Source: Saussurea involucrata
Taxonomy: Eukaryota > Streptophyta > Magnoliopsida > Asterales > Asteraceae
DNA length: 64,000 bases
Direction of reading: 5' to 3'
Assembly (NCBI GenBank): GCA_033807775.1
Contig: CM066313.1
Location: 63,720,484-63,784,483, forward strand
The translations under genes and the position numbers were made by a program. The notes under the pieces were generated by a model. The model saw only the letters and a list, made by a program, of their open reading frames with translations, was not told the origin of the DNA and made no database searches. Of the stretch, positions 33,322 to 45,475 are shown one piece after another (position 1 is the first letter of the stretch; each line of letters begins with the position of its first letter).

Positions 33322-34291
33322 TGTTGATCCAAACCCTCAGTGATTTGATAATGACCCTCTCTTATATACTTAGTGAAAATTGTAAGTAACAATATGTATC
33401 AGAGTTTCACTATCGCTGATAAGTACTAAGATCTTACAGTATCGCTGATAGGAACTCTCGCTCTTTAAATTAAACATTCAGCGAACACTGTTCACCATTA
33501 ATGCTCTGAGTCTGTTCAGTCATTATGATGATCGCTGATAAGTTAGTTGTTTACTTATGATCCCCGAAGACAAGTTTCACGTCAACAAAGGTTCTACGCT
33601 GAAGTCGAAGATCAAGCTCAAGAACCAGCGACAAGTTTCCTAATGAACTGATGCGAATCAACGAAGACTCAGATTTGTCCACTCAACGTGAAGTATCAAG
33701 TACAAGACTTCACCTATCGCTGAACTTTATCATTCGCTGAATAGATAATGATAATTCTCTGAATCAACGAAAGCTGATCATGAAGTCCTCCGTACAAAGT
33801 ACTTTTGTCTTAACCACCCTTGCACGACTCCGTACGAAATGTCATAAAAGAACCTCCAACTGTCTGAAATCGTACAACCACTCTGATACTACATTGTTCA
33901 TCCATGCGGCTACTAAGGTTGTCAACAAAGGTCAATGGCATGCAACCAACCAGCTGATGACACGTGTAAAGTGTATACTGACTTGCATTAAATGCATGCA
34001 GTATATAAAGAGATGAACCCACTTCATTTGAAGTAACTTGCTAACTCTGGACAAGTTCAATCTCTTATCTCAAGATAGGTTATTATTAGTAATTTCCTTA
34101 TCTCTCTTAGTGCAAGAAACCTTAGTGTTCCAACTTGTTTAGATTTAGGTTTATCCTTAATCTTGTTTCCGCGACAAGCTGTAAACTGTTAATGATTTAT
34201 CAATAAACAAATTAGAAAAGTAAAATCTGTGTGTTTGTATTCAACCCCCCCCCCCCCTTCTACAAACTTTTATAGGCCTTCGGGACCAACA
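33322..34291 (+). repeat. Element D1 3' LTR (970 bp)
   Basis: It aligns end to end with 21315-22285; I count about 18 substitutions and one single-base indel. All seven CGCTGA/TCAGCG words are kept. C run at 34245-34257. Confidence 0.96.
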
Positions 34292-34296
34292 AGTAT
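34292..34296. other. Target-site duplication of D1, right copy (agtat)
   Basis: Identical to 21310-21314. Confidence 0.96.
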
Positions 34297-36468
34297 GATT
34301 CTAGCTCTTCCTTGATCGAGAATGAACTTTTCAGATGGTTTAATAACCTTTTCATGATTCAAGGAGTCATAGCTAACATTCCTATAGTCAAGTCTTCCGG
34401 TTCTTTTGAAAACATCTGAGGTTTTGATTCTTTTGAAAGCAGCAGTACCAGAGATCACATCCTCTTGGATTTTCCCAACACAAAAAGCAGAGGACAGAGA
34501 TGTCTTCTTCTTTTCATTATAGGGAGCAAGGTCAGAGAAACCGAGACCTTGTGTATCCATCTGTGAGTTTATCTTAATGTGCACATCTTGTGCATCCTGG
34601 TACTTCATGATTTGAATTTCTTTTCTCTGCAGGGATTGATGTAAAACCCCCCTTTCTCTTTGAAAATAATCTTTTAAAGCAACAGAGTTAAGTCTTTCAG
34701 TTTCAGACTTCTTAACCTCTTCAGACTTTTGTTTCAAAACATTTTCAAACTCTTTAACCTTTTCAGAAAATATGCTTTCCTTCTTCTGTTGTGTGATCTC
34801 TAGCTCAGATTTATCTTTGAATATTTCTTCCTTTTCCTGTTCCAAGAGAGTTTTCTCTCTCTTGTAGAAGGACAGATCCTTCTGAGCTAGCTTTCATAAC
34901 TCTTTCTCTACAGAAAGCTTTTGTTTTAAGAGTTGAAATTCTTCTGTTAGCAAAGAAACGTGCATTTCCAACTCAGAGTCGGACTTAGATTCAGAAGAAC
35001 ATACCTTGGCACTGGGTCTGGTGGTCTCCAGCGCTCTGTTGTCTGGCTCTGTCACAGTAAGAGCAAATGCATGAGCCAAATCTTCTTATGTCGCACTTTC
35101 TAACTTCTCTCTGGTCATCCAATAAACCTCTTCTCCCAAACTCTCATCATCCACAACGACTCCACAGAAGTTGGCTTGCTCTTGTTCATCGTTAGAGGAT
35201 GAATCAGAGATCCAATTCTCCATCTCAGCAACGTAGCTTCTCTCTCTGTAATTGTACTTGTATTTGTTTTTATAGTAATCCTGGTCTTTTACCAGTTTAC
35301 CTCTACAATTAGCAGAGAAATGGCCAGGTTTGCCACATCTAAAGCAACGTCCATCATTCTGGTTGATGGGTTGGGCAGCATCAGTTTTCTGAGGAACTGG
35401 AGCATTATACTTCTGTTGAGGTTGTGGTTACGGTCTTTGTTCATGTGGAGCTCTGTTCTGGTAGTTCTGTTGTGCAGCATAACCTCTGTTCTCATCTTTC
35501 CCTTCTCTTTCGTATCTACCTCTTCTGTCAAATGCTCTGTTGCCAAATCTCTTGTTAAATTTTTGAGTGATTAATGCAAGAGATTTAGCAAAAGCATTTA
35601 TGTCATCATCTTTTGATGAACTTTCTTCAGCATCACTTTCTGCTACCAGACTCTTCTTACCCTTCTTCTTCTCTTTCTTCTTATCTCTGTTAGAACTTTC
35701 TATGTTGGATTTTCCTTCAGAGGTGTTCTTTGATTCTTAAACTAAAGCAATTGGACCTGCAATGGTGGATTTGCCCTTTTGTTTGACAACATCCTTCTCT
35801 TGTGCGGTGAGAGTGCCATACACATCAGTTAGAGACCATGCATCTAGATCCTGGTTAGCTTGTAAAGACATGGACATATTCAACCATTCGTCATTTAAAC
35901 TTTTCAAAAACAGAACATTGTTATCTTCCTTCGACCTAACAACCCCACATTTTTTGAATTTGTTTATCAACACATTAAATCTGTTGTAGGTTTGTTGTAA
36001 GGTTTCCTTAGGAAGTGCCTTGAAATCATTGTATTCATTTATACATTGGGTCCTTCTGTTCTTTTGGGTCTTAATTCCACCCTCAAGTTGATTAAGAAGC
36101 TGATTCCAGGTTTCCTTAGCAGTAACACGTGAATCTAGTTCTTGAAATATTTCGTTAGGAACGGCCATAATCAAAAGTCTAACTGCCTTAAGGTCATTTT
36201 CCATTTGAAGTTTCTCTTCATCAGTAAACCCGGTGGGTTTAGGTTTAAGATAAGCAGGAATCTCATCAGTAGTTTCTGTTGCGGGTACACGTGGAACCAA
36301 AACCATGGGTTTGCAAGGTCCATCCATGACAGAACGCATTAAATCTCTGTCCTTTCCATCAAGGAAGTTAACCATCCTAATCTTCCATTGAGGATATTCA
36401 TCTCTCAAAATAGTAGGAGGCTTGGTCAGAGAACCAGCAGTATAAATGGCGTTGATGTTGTTAGCCAT
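34297..36468 (-). pseudogene. Element E gag, N-terminal and central part
   Basis: ATG at 36468 follows the PBS by about 250 bases. The N-terminus has the UBN2/Retrotran_gag_2 pattern KPPTILRDEYPQWKIRM. A CCHC zinc knuckle CFRCGKPGHFSANC lies at 35305-35346. After it comes a long Lys/Glu coiled-coil region (34300-34900). In-frame stops are TAA 35737-35739, TAA 35428-35430, TAA 35086-35088 and TGA 34894-34896, with no frame change in between. The protein normally forms the cytoplasmic virus-like particle. Confidence 0.92.
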
Positions 36469-36723
36469 TTTTCAGAAAAACAGAGTATAATGGTTTCAAA
36501 CGATTTTGAAAGAGAATAAGCTGAAAGTAAGTGAACAGTAACCAATGGAACAGTAGATAAGATCTTTAAACTAGACTGGAAAGCTTAAATGAGAGATATA
36601 ATAACTTTTAAACTAGTAAACTGTAAAACAGAGTATAATAGGAAGCTTTGAAACACACACACAATCAACAACAGTGAATCAACCTTGGTAGATTAGATTG
36701 TTTGATTTAAGAAAATCAAGCAA
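36469..36723 (-). other. Element E 5' leader
   Basis: This is untranslated sequence between PBS and gag ATG, with two ACAGAG words. No other feature is seen. Confidence 0.7.
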
Positions 36724-36735
36724 GCTTTGATACCA
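36724..36735 (-). other. Element E primer-binding site
   Basis: Minus strand TGGTATCAAAGC, two bases from the LTR. It matches initiator tRNA-Met except for one A. Confidence 0.9.
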
Positions 36736-36737
36736 AC

Positions 36738-37428
36738 TGTAGGTTCCCAGATTCACGTTGCATCACAATAATGGTAAGAAAATAGACAGCGGAAGCATAT
36801 TAAATAAAGCCATTAATATGAGTTATTGTGTAAACGATATAATAAATGCGAGTATCAAATATAGAACGGTGATAATGATAACAAGATCAAGTATAAAAGA
36901 TGCTCGTATATTGATAATGAATCACACCAAGAAAACGTTTAAGTGTGTGTTCGGAAATCTCACAGGACACAATATCGTACGGAGGTAGTGCTCGGGATTA
37001 CTGCAGTGTGTGCTTAAATAATTGTGGAAAACTATTCTTCCAAAAGCTTACAATCATTTGTTCCACTACCTCACTATTTATAGCCCTGATAAAGTGTAGA
37101 CAGTGTACAATCGTACCCTGGAACGACACGTGGAAAGTGTGTCTCCTTTCTTTAGGGCATACGTGGAAAGTATGGACACGTGTCTGACACTTAGGATTTC
37201 TTACGAGACTTAGGCACCACAAAGGTCTTCACTTCACCATAACTCATTAGACCAGAGCTCTGTTTGTCTTTGGGTATGAACAGTTCTTCTGTTGGTTCTA
37301 CCAGAGCTCTGTTGAGCTCTGTTGGTCTTCTTGTTGATCTTCTTCCAAGTCTTATGCTGGATCTCTGTTGGTCTTCTGACTTGATAATATTTACAATACT
37401 TTTACATAACAGATACGTGGGGCTAACA
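36738..37428 (-). repeat. Element E 5' LTR (691 bp)
   Basis: Minus strand starts TGTTAGCCCCACG and ends GGAACCTACA. It has several ACGTG elements (GACACGTGG near 37123-37132, TACGTGG near 37160, GACACGTGTC near 37167-37177) and a cluster of CTCTGT words at 37255-37375. Sequence to the right is element C. Confidence 0.92.
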
Positions 37429-37433
37429 GGAAG

Positions 37434-38992
37434 GATAAAGTGGTCGAAGCCGATACCAAACCGACACCTCCACCGGCACCTGCTCAGCACAATTATTCGG
37501 TGGATGATCTGAAGACCATGCTCCTTGCCCAACTGGTCCAGCACGACAACACAGACTCCTCGAAGGAAGCAGACCTCATCAAAGTTATACGATCGCAAAC
37601 ATCTGCTTCGTCGTCATCCGTAACCACCCGATTGGACCAGCTTGACACGACTCTTAAGAACGTTCAGAAAGCAATCACTACCTTGTCCGAACGAGTCACC
37701 TCTCTCAAAGACACCTGCAAGAGTCAAGCTGGCGGACTCAAACACAGACACGATGACCAGGATGATCCTGATCACCGTGAGGGGGAGAACAAAAGACAAC
37801 GACTATCCGAGTCCGATCCAATCCCACAGAAACTACTCCAACAGTTCAACTGGAACCATCAGCTGTGGCACAATCCGAAGACCAGCTGAGTCTAGCCGAG
37901 ATGGTCATAGATATGGACATATCCGATGATGAAGACCCAACGATTGAAAAGCCCGAGTAAGAATCACAGGATCTGATCGTATGTTCTGCACCAAAAAGGC
38001 GCGCACTTGATTTGATAGATCCAGATTCCGAGATCGACCCGGAGACCGAAAACACATGGTATAAAAAAGCTTCCAGTGCGATAAACTTCGAGGTCAACCT
38101 GATCTTTCCTATCGATGCTGGCGATGAAATAGACTACGATCAGTTCCAGCTACAAAACCTTCAAAGTACCCCAATCTAAGCTAATCAGATTCCCGAGACA
38201 TCAACAACAACACATCCGACATCTCCTCAGCATCAACAAGCTCTTGATCAACCTCAACCGCCACAATAACCTGTCCGATGGGAGAAGATCATCGTCCTCA
38301 TCCCCTTCCTAGATGACTCCCTGAAAAGGTTGTTTATACACAAGTTGTGTGTGCTCAACCCAGCCTTCTGCGTTGGATTAGCCATGTTCGACGAAGCTTA
38401 CAGGAAACAGTACTTAGAAGCAATGAAAAGGTGTCTACCACTCAGCCAGGTCAGAACAAAGCACAAGATCACCAAAGTTGTGAACATCCAGTCTGGCCGA
38501 ATCTTGAAGATCTGGTATCCAGGTTTTACGGTTAAACGTGAAGATGGAAATGAATGGAAGTTCTCCGAAGCCGACTTCAAGCACCTACGACTGAACGAAT
38601 TTCACGCCTTGCTCAAAGACCTTCGTACCCGAACGATCTGACCGCTCCACATCACCAAAGCGCTAGAAGTTGTAAAGCGTTTTCTGAAACACAAGGTGAT
38701 GATGTCCTACATCACGGATTTTCAGATGGGTGTTGAGCACCGAACCAAAAAGATATATCTTTTGAAACCAGATCTGAAGATGTACCCCGCCAATTCGCTG
38801 CTACTACAACCAAAATTCAGAGTCGTCTATCTCAACGAGCAGAACGAGAAGAAGTTTCTCCGGTTTAGCCAAGTCGAAAGATTATGCGATGGAACTCTTC
38901 TAAAGGCCAAAGATGCGCTCAAAGATATCATATCCAAGGAAAAGGAACTCCGGATTTCATTTGCTGCAAATCGTAACAAAATAAACGCCTGA
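37434..38992 (+). pseudogene. Element C extra ORF, C-terminal half
   Basis: Begins inside the gene after the E insertion. There is a coiled-coil segment (about 37600-37730), then His/Asp-rich sequence and a basic KRQR cluster (about 37790), acidic stretches, and a C-terminal domain (38500-38990) with KREDGNEWKFSEADF, clearly homologous to the domain ending the extra ORF of A and B. Breaks: frame change near 37845, in-frame TAA near 37958 and near 38177, a stop near 38270, TGA at 38639-38641. Natural stop at 38990-38992. The family differs strongly from A/B in sequence but keeps the order coiled coil, basic cluster, C-terminal domain. Confidence 0.78.
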
Positions 38993-39111
38993 GAAACCTT
39001 GGAACTTGTATAATACCGCATGGAGTTTCGTAAAGCAATCCAAAGCTTCGAGATTCTGTTCGCACTCCGAAAGAGATACGTCGAGAACTGGCGCGAGATT
39101 GAACTTCGATT

Positions 39112-39124
39112 CAAAGGGGGAGAT
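39112..39124 (+). other. Element C polypurine tract
   Basis: CAAAGGGGGAGAT directly before the LTR start. Confidence 0.9.
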
Positions 39125-39329
39125 TGTTGGGAATAAATTTTTATTGAATAGAAGTTCAGGGTATTAATTGTAAATGTTTAATTTGGGCTTAATTGTATAA
39201 TGGGCCATGGGCTTGATGTATTAGGCCTAGATATAAATATGTTCATTAGCCTTAGAATTCAAGTTAATCATTTTAATTGTTCTTGATCATCTGTAAAGAA
39301 ACTCTCTGAAAGTTATTCAATACTATATG
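39125..39329 (+). repeat. Element C 3' LTR, part left of the B insertion
   Basis: Starts TGTTGGGAATAAA after the PPT. It contains a TATA-like run (GATATAAATATG, about 39230-39241). It is cut at 39329 by element B. The rest should begin at 52704, but I cannot find a convincing LTR end there. Confidence 0.8.
39325..39329. other. Target-site duplication of B, left copy (atatg)
   Basis: Identical to 52699-52703. Confidence 0.95.
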
Positions 39330-39833
39330 TGTAAGTCCAGGATACAATCTTACAATCAATATAACAATGAATAGAATAGTAATTGAGAAGTAATTTGATC
39401 AAGAATACTTGTATTCAATGAAGAACAGATTTACAGATCTTAGAGATAGCGTATCTCAAAGATTACAAAATATGAATACAAGAATATGCGGGAAAAGTTA
39501 GTTAGCGTAACAGTGCTAACCACTATATATACTGAAACGGAAATACTAAAGCTACAGTACATATAAGAAAGACTAATAGGAACAATACACGTGTCCTAAT
39601 TAGTTAACTAAATACAAAGTAAAGTATCTAGTTATAAGTTCTGAACAGGTTGTTCAGAACTTCTGAACATTCATCTGATTAGGCATATCAGAACTTCTGA
39701 CTTCTCTTTAGTAACTTTCCGTGTAATACTTCTGAGTCTTCTTACTCAGAACGCTGACCCTTCATATCAAAACATCTGAACCTTCTCATCAGATCTTTAA
39801 CACTTGGTTTATTGACAAAACCCAGATCTAACA
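39330..39833 (-). repeat. Element B 3' LTR (504 bp)
   Basis: Minus strand TGTTAGATCTGG to GACTTACA. A G-box is at 39591-39596, a TATA run (TATATATA) near 39529, and clustered TCAGAA/TTCTGA lies between 39645 and 39770. Confidence 0.96.
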
Positions 39834-39834
39834 A

Positions 39835-39848
39835 TCTCCCCCTTTTTG
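39835..39848 (-). other. Element B polypurine tract
   Basis: Minus strand CAAAAAGGGGGAGA, one base before the LTR; the extra ORF stop is beside it at 39849. Confidence 0.92.
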
Positions 39849-42800
39849 TCAAATAAACGTGTACTTTGTATCATCAAGCTCTTTCAATGCAGGAACAATT
39901 TTCTGTAACAGCACATTCCTCTGAGTAAGTCTCTTGTCAATTCTATCAATAATTTCCTGAATAGTTTCAACCTGCTGAGTCATCACTTCCTGAGTTATGT
40001 TGGATTGCTTTGTTTTCAACATCTTTTTCTCCAAATTGTGCTTGATGAATCTCAAAGTTCCAGAGCAGTATTTTGCAGTCTCCTTTGCTCTGAAAAAGAT
40101 CCTTTCACTCTTGTTTTTCAAAAAGACTCCGAATTTTGGATGTCTGGACACACTTCCAGTTCTTAATACTTGCTTCTGATCATGATCTGTGATGGGTCTT
40201 GAAAGATAGACACATGGCCTTTGTAAATACAGAGCTATTTGAAAATCTGTATAACAATACCATCTTAGGATGTAAAACATAGCTTCAATCACTACACTCC
40301 TTGCCTTCCTTTCATTCTTATCTTTGCTTGATTCTTTGAAGCACAACATACTGGGTAGTCTGTAGAAATCCATTACTGATAGCTTTTCAAAGTCTGCATC
40401 AGTAAAATAGTACACCTTTCCATCTTCTCTCAATACTTCAAAGGATAGGTATTCTTGCTTTCTGAACTGCTTGATCTTTAGTTCTCTGATCCCAGTGATT
40501 AGAAAATATGAATACACATCTTTCTTTGGTTTTCCAAGACATCTTGATTTCTCAGCCAACCAGATCTGAGTCTCTTTTGGTTTGTCATGATATACACTTA
40601 GAAAGTTTACTTCACTTGGATTAAAGAAGTTTGGCAGATCAAATTCCAGAAAATACCCATTCATATCTACAGATCTTTCATCTTCTTTTGGTTCTGACTG
40701 TTCAGGTTGATTAATACTTGTCATTTGAGCACTCTGAGAAGTTGTCTCTTGAATTTCTTCTTCAATTTCTTCTGAAAACACCTCATTCATCTCATATTCA
40801 GCTGGAAACACAAAATCACTATGCAACATTCTTTTAGGATTAACTTCTGATAATAACCATTCACCACAGTTTCTGATCTTATTTCTGAGACTCAATCTTC
40901 TTTTCACAGACTTCACACATCTTCTCTTAAGATTTTCTCTTTCATTACCAGAATACCATTTCATTTCATTTAGTAACCAACTCAAAGTTGCATTACTATA
41001 TTTCACCTAATCCTTTAATCTGAATAGTTCAAGTCTTTCATGAACTGTATATGCAAATCCTTCTGATTCCATTCCTTCATTTATAAATCCTGGCTTATTT
41101 ACACCAATCCCTGGAACCATCACTGGACAGCTTAAGTTGCATTTCTCTTTTCTTCCTTCAATGGCCAGTTGAAAATCATACAAGTACATGTTCCTGACAT
41201 AGATGCCCAGAAGTCTTCTGCATTCAATCTCTATCCAGGCCTCTTCAGTACTGGCAAAGAATTTTACTAGGAAGATTTGATCATCAAGTATCAATCTGTG
41301 GAAATCAAAGCTAGACATGACCACTTTTACATTTCTTTCTTTCAAAACTTCCAATCTTACATATTTCAGACCATCAAACTCTTCTATTTGAAACATCAGT
41401 ACTTTTTCAATCTTTTTCTGAACGTGCAATCTTGAATCGGGAATTCTGAATCTGTTTGAGGCTTCTGCATAAATCATCTGAGATCTCCCATCCATGAAAC
41501 CATCAACATTGTTTTCCACAACTTCATAGTCTTCCTCTGTGTGATAAAGATTCTCATATGTTTCCTCTGGAAAAATGTCATCATGAAATTGTCTAGTAAG
41601 AGGTACATCACTCATTTCCAGAACAAAGTCACATACAGGCTCTTCTAACATTGGCAAGTCAATCTTAGGGATCTCAATTGGCTTTCTGAATAGATATTCT
41701 GAAGGCATGAAGTATTCTTTAACTTTTTCATATTCTTCTTCAACATCAGCAATGTCATCCACATAGTTGAAATGAAAATCCTCTTGAAATTTCTGAGAAT
41801 AGCCAACAGTACTATCTTCTTCTCCCATCAGATCAATAGGTCTTACCACCTTCACAACCCTTTGAATTTTCTGAACATTGAGTGCTCTGACTAACTCACT
41901 GTGCATCCTTCTGATCAAAATCTCATTCAATCTCCTTTCTTCCAGTTCAGAATTCAACAAGCCAACTCTGACATATGGGACAATATCTGTACAAGTGTTC
42001 ACAACCACTAATCTTTCATCTATTTCCTCTTACCCCAACACAGGTTCCTCAATGGCTTCAGTTTCATCAGAATTAACTTCCATTTCTGCATCTAAGTTCA
42101 ATTCCTCTATTTTATCAGAATCATTACCATCCATACATTCCATCTCCGTTTCCTCTGTATCTGAGCTTGTAATCTGAACAATCTGAGTATCCACTTTCTG
42201 AATATTTGCCTCTGTCTGAACCAACTGCATATCTTTCATTTCAAAATCTTCTACACAGATATCATTATCAGAACTCATTGTTTGCCTTTTCTCCCCCTTT
42301 TGATGATCATGAGAATCATCATCATCAAACTTCCTTTTAGAGTTCTAAACATTACTAACCTCAGGTTCAGCTTCTGCAAATGGTTTTGAAGTTGTAGCCA
42401 AAGAAGTACTTATTACTTGAAATATAGAGTCTTGCATACTCTTCATTTGTTTCTTCAGATCCTTCTGAAACTCATAAATAATATCCTTGATCTCCTTTTT
42501 TATGAGATTCCAAAGATATCTTCACATCATCTATCTTAGTCTCAACAGATTTCATCTTCCCCTCCAACATAGTTTTCAACTCCTTTACCTCATCATTCAG
42601 TCCATCCACCTTTTCCTCCAATTTTTTTACTTTTTCCCCCATCATCTTGTTTTGATTTTGAATCTTTACAAATTCCGAAGAATCTAACTGTGAACCTTAA
42701 CCAACAGATGCTCCAGTTTTCATGTGTCCAGAGGACTCATGGCTATAGATAACACTAAGTCATCTTGTACAACAGATGCACATTTTAATGAAGCTTTTGT

Positions 42801-44524
42801 AATGTTCACCTCACCAGGACTTCCATCCAATCGTTGACATCCAAAATTAGGAGTGTCTATGAATGTTTTGTCAGGAATACGAAATTCCTGATTTGTGCAA
42901 GTGGTAGAAGGAATTTCACAAATCAGGAATTTCAGGCTCAATATGGATAGAACTGTGATATCCAGACTCAAAGTGATGAAAAATAGGTTGGGATTTATCA
43001 CCTCCCTCGAAATGAGTTTGGGATGGTTCCCCTGATTTATGTGAAACAGTAGCAGGTTGAACTGCTTCTGAGTGGGTATAGATGGGTTGTTCAAGATCCA
43101 CCACTAGGTCTATGGTGATTTTTTCAATATTGGACACCAAGAGTTGTGTCTCAAAAGCAGATGTGGTTACCTGGTTAAGATTAGCTAGTACAGAGGCATC
43201 TCTTTCTGTTTGAACCTCTGGTGACATTCTCTCATCCTCACCACCCTCATTTTGTTTTTCCTCACATATTCTAACCGAGCTCTCAGAATTTTGCCCCTCA
43301 TTTCTCTCAGAATGTCCACCCATTTGAACATCCTCCCCCTCTCTAACATGACCAGACCCCTCATCTCTCTTCTCAGGTTGGTCCTCATGGGTAGGGATTT
43401 TAGGTTCTTCAATTCCCATAGAGATGCAATAAGCTTTTAAAATCTCATTCTCCCTTGGAATGTAATTCCTAAGTGATCTTGGCAAGAGTTTGTGATTAGG
43501 ATAATTTTGAATATTAGTAACAGAAGACATCTTACCCAAATAGAAAATGGGACCATGCTTCTCATCTGATCTTCTTGGAATGGTTCTGTTTTCTTGCATT
43601 GCATACCAAATCACAAGTTGCCAATACCTTATGTAAGGTATATATGACAGGGGTGTATCCTTTGTTTTCCTCTGAATAGCCTTCTGATTTTTCTCAAATG
43701 TATTCTTCATGTCTTCCCAAAGTATAGCAGTAGTCATAATGCCTATTCTTCACTAAACCTTGAAAATTTTGAAGAATCTGTTTTGAACCCTGATCCGCAA
43801 AACTATTCTTCCCTGACAAACATTTATTAATCACATGAAAGAAACATGCCCGAATTGGTGGCAATTTGTTCCTTCTGAAACCACTAGGAGTCCTTAACCC
43901 CTCATTGTATCCTAACCTCATAAACTCTGCAATCAATTCTTCTGTTAAAGGTGAGTCTTCAAAGTCTGTCCTTTGTTGTACATCATCTTTTTCTGGTAAA
44001 TTGAGCATTTCCCTCAGTGCAGGGATTGATAAAGTGATTGTTACTCCTCCAATTTCAGATACAAGTGTATTCTCTTCTAACCTAAGATATTTCCACCATT
44101 GTTGAATATACTGAACAGGGACAGATTTGTGTCTTGTAAACCATTTCCTGTAGGGATGATATTTGAATAACTCCATTATGATCCTGTGTTCAGGCTTAAA
44201 TCTACTTTCCTCAAACAATAACACACAATTATTTTCTGACAACTTCAACCATTCTCTTTCAGGAACAATTCTTTCCACTAAATTTGGTCTTCTTGACATC
44301 ATTGACCCTACAGCACTCTGTTCATGTTTGACATTCATATTTCCCTCATCTGCATTCCCCTCAGATTCAGCCATTTCTTCATCTCCTGCATTTATTTCAT
44401 CGTTTCCTACTGCTTCTTCTTCAATAGGTCTATTTTGAACTTCATCATTGTCCGAATCAGATTCCTCCAATAAAGACTTAGTACTATGCAGAGATATATG
44501 ACTACTTCTTCGAAATTCAGACAC
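39849..44524 (-). pseudogene. Element B extra ORF after pol (so-called envelope-like), broken
   Basis: Same layout and near-parallel sequence as 1692-6384. ATG at 44524; acidic N-terminus; helical domain (about 44250-43430, with ALREMLNLPEKDDVQ and RSLRNYIPREN); Ser/Glu-rich middle; coiled coil (about 42680-42480, degenerate); acidic region with repeated SDTEE/DSDKTEE-type blocks (42280-42030); conserved C-terminal domain with REDGKVYYFTDADF (about 40380-40440). The stretch 41006-39849 is an uninterrupted 385-codon frame. Breaks: frame change near 43738, another between 42916 and 43094, disrupted frame 42290-42720, TAA 42030-42032, TAG 41007-41009. No membrane segment is seen. Confidence 0.8.
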
Positions 44525-45475
44525 GATTTAAGAAAAAAAACAAACTCAAAGAACTCTGGATTGATTCGTATCTCACTTTTCGCTCTGAAATTTGAAAGAA
44601 TTTGAAAGTGGGATTTTAAGACCTATTTAAAATCCGCGAAGTTGAAAGGTTTGATGGAAAAACGAGGTCAAAGTTATAACGGAGTCAACACATTTGAAAT
44701 GCCACAGAGGATTGAAATGAAATGCGTGGCATAATCAACCAAATATGAAGTTGACACGTGTTATTGAATAGAATATTGACACAAGTCAAAGATCTGAATA
44801 ACACGCTCAGATGATTGTCGTTCCTTTATCAGAGATTTGATTATTCTACTCAGAGTTCTGAATCCATGATTCAGAAGAATTTGCCTTGTAACCAAACTAT
44901 TTAAAATCAACTTCTGACAAATGTAAAAAACTTTAATTATTCAGAAGAGGTTTGAACAGATAGAAAATCATTTTATCATCAGAATTCTGTTCAAACAGTG
45001 ATGATTTGTGAAACTCATTTAAAATCTTATATCTGAATAAGAAAATTTTGAGATTCAGATAAAGTTTGAACAAGTGAGAAAAAAAATTTATCATTAAAAG
45101 CTTGTTCTTCTTAGAATGATCAGAGATAAGAAATGAAAACAAACCTTTTAATCATCATGAAATGATTTCCAAAAGATGTTAATGCTCCCCCTTGACTTTA
45201 GCATGTACTTGACCATATATTAGACATAAAGATGAGATAGAAAAAATAATAGAATGAAAATAATCCACAAAAATTGAAGTACTTGTAATTCTCAGAAATG
45301 AAATCTTGAAAGTTGGATTTCTGAAGTGTTGACTCAAAAGAGCTGAACCCAAGACTCAAAAGTCTGAACTCAAGAGTCAGAATTCTGATTACAAGACTCA
45401 GAGTTCTGAGTACACTACTCAGAAAATCTTACTTAGCAGGATTTAACATTTCTGAAAATCAAATAACAAGTAAGA
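44525..45475 (-). promoter_or_regulatory. Element B spacer with promoter-like module
   Basis: Non-coding between pol and the extra ORF. On the minus strand, ACACGTGTC (44754-44762) lies upstream of a TTTTAAATAG TATA-like site (44623-44632), as in A; CCAAT of A is TCAAT here. A dense block of TTCTGA/TCAGAA words occupies about 45300-45430. No gene is seen. Confidence 0.6.

Larger units (their letters stand above)
21315..34291 (+). mobile_element. Element D1: SIRE-like Ty1/copia retrotransposon, complete (13.0 kb)
   Basis: Both LTRs (971 and 970 bp, about 2% different by eye), PBS, gag, pol, internal promoter-like spacer, extra ORF, PPT and a perfect TSD agtat (21310-21314 and 34292-34296) are present. 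It is inserted in gag of element E. Element D2 is the same family. The copy is disabled by at least four nonsense codons and two frameshifts in gag-pol, and three breaks in the extra ORF. The word CGCTGA occurs about 50 times, counting both strands. Confidence 0.97.
6911..37433 (-). mobile_element. Element E: SIRE-like Ty1/copia retrotransposon split by A, F and D1
   Basis: Three pieces (6911-7497, 18092-21314, 34292-37428) form one element read right to left: 5' LTR 36738-37428, PBS, gag, pol. E coding sequence resumes in phase across the D1 insertion (34297 to 21314) and across the F insertion (18097 to 7497), each with a perfect 5-bp duplication. The RNase H end, extra ORF and 3' LTR must lie left of the window beyond element A. 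The bases ggaag (37429-37433) just outside the LTR are the candidate target-site duplication in element C. Multiple stops, frameshifts and an RT deletion show that it is dead. Confidence 0.93.
37429..39329 (+). mobile_element. Element C: 3' end of an older SIRE-like copia element
   Basis: This is host DNA for E (left) and B (right). It contains the 3' half of an extra ORF, a PPT and the first 205 bp of a 3' LTR. Base composition is richer in CpG and TCCGA than its neighbours, unlike the other copia families here. It is the outermost and therefore the oldest layer of the nest. Confidence 0.85.
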
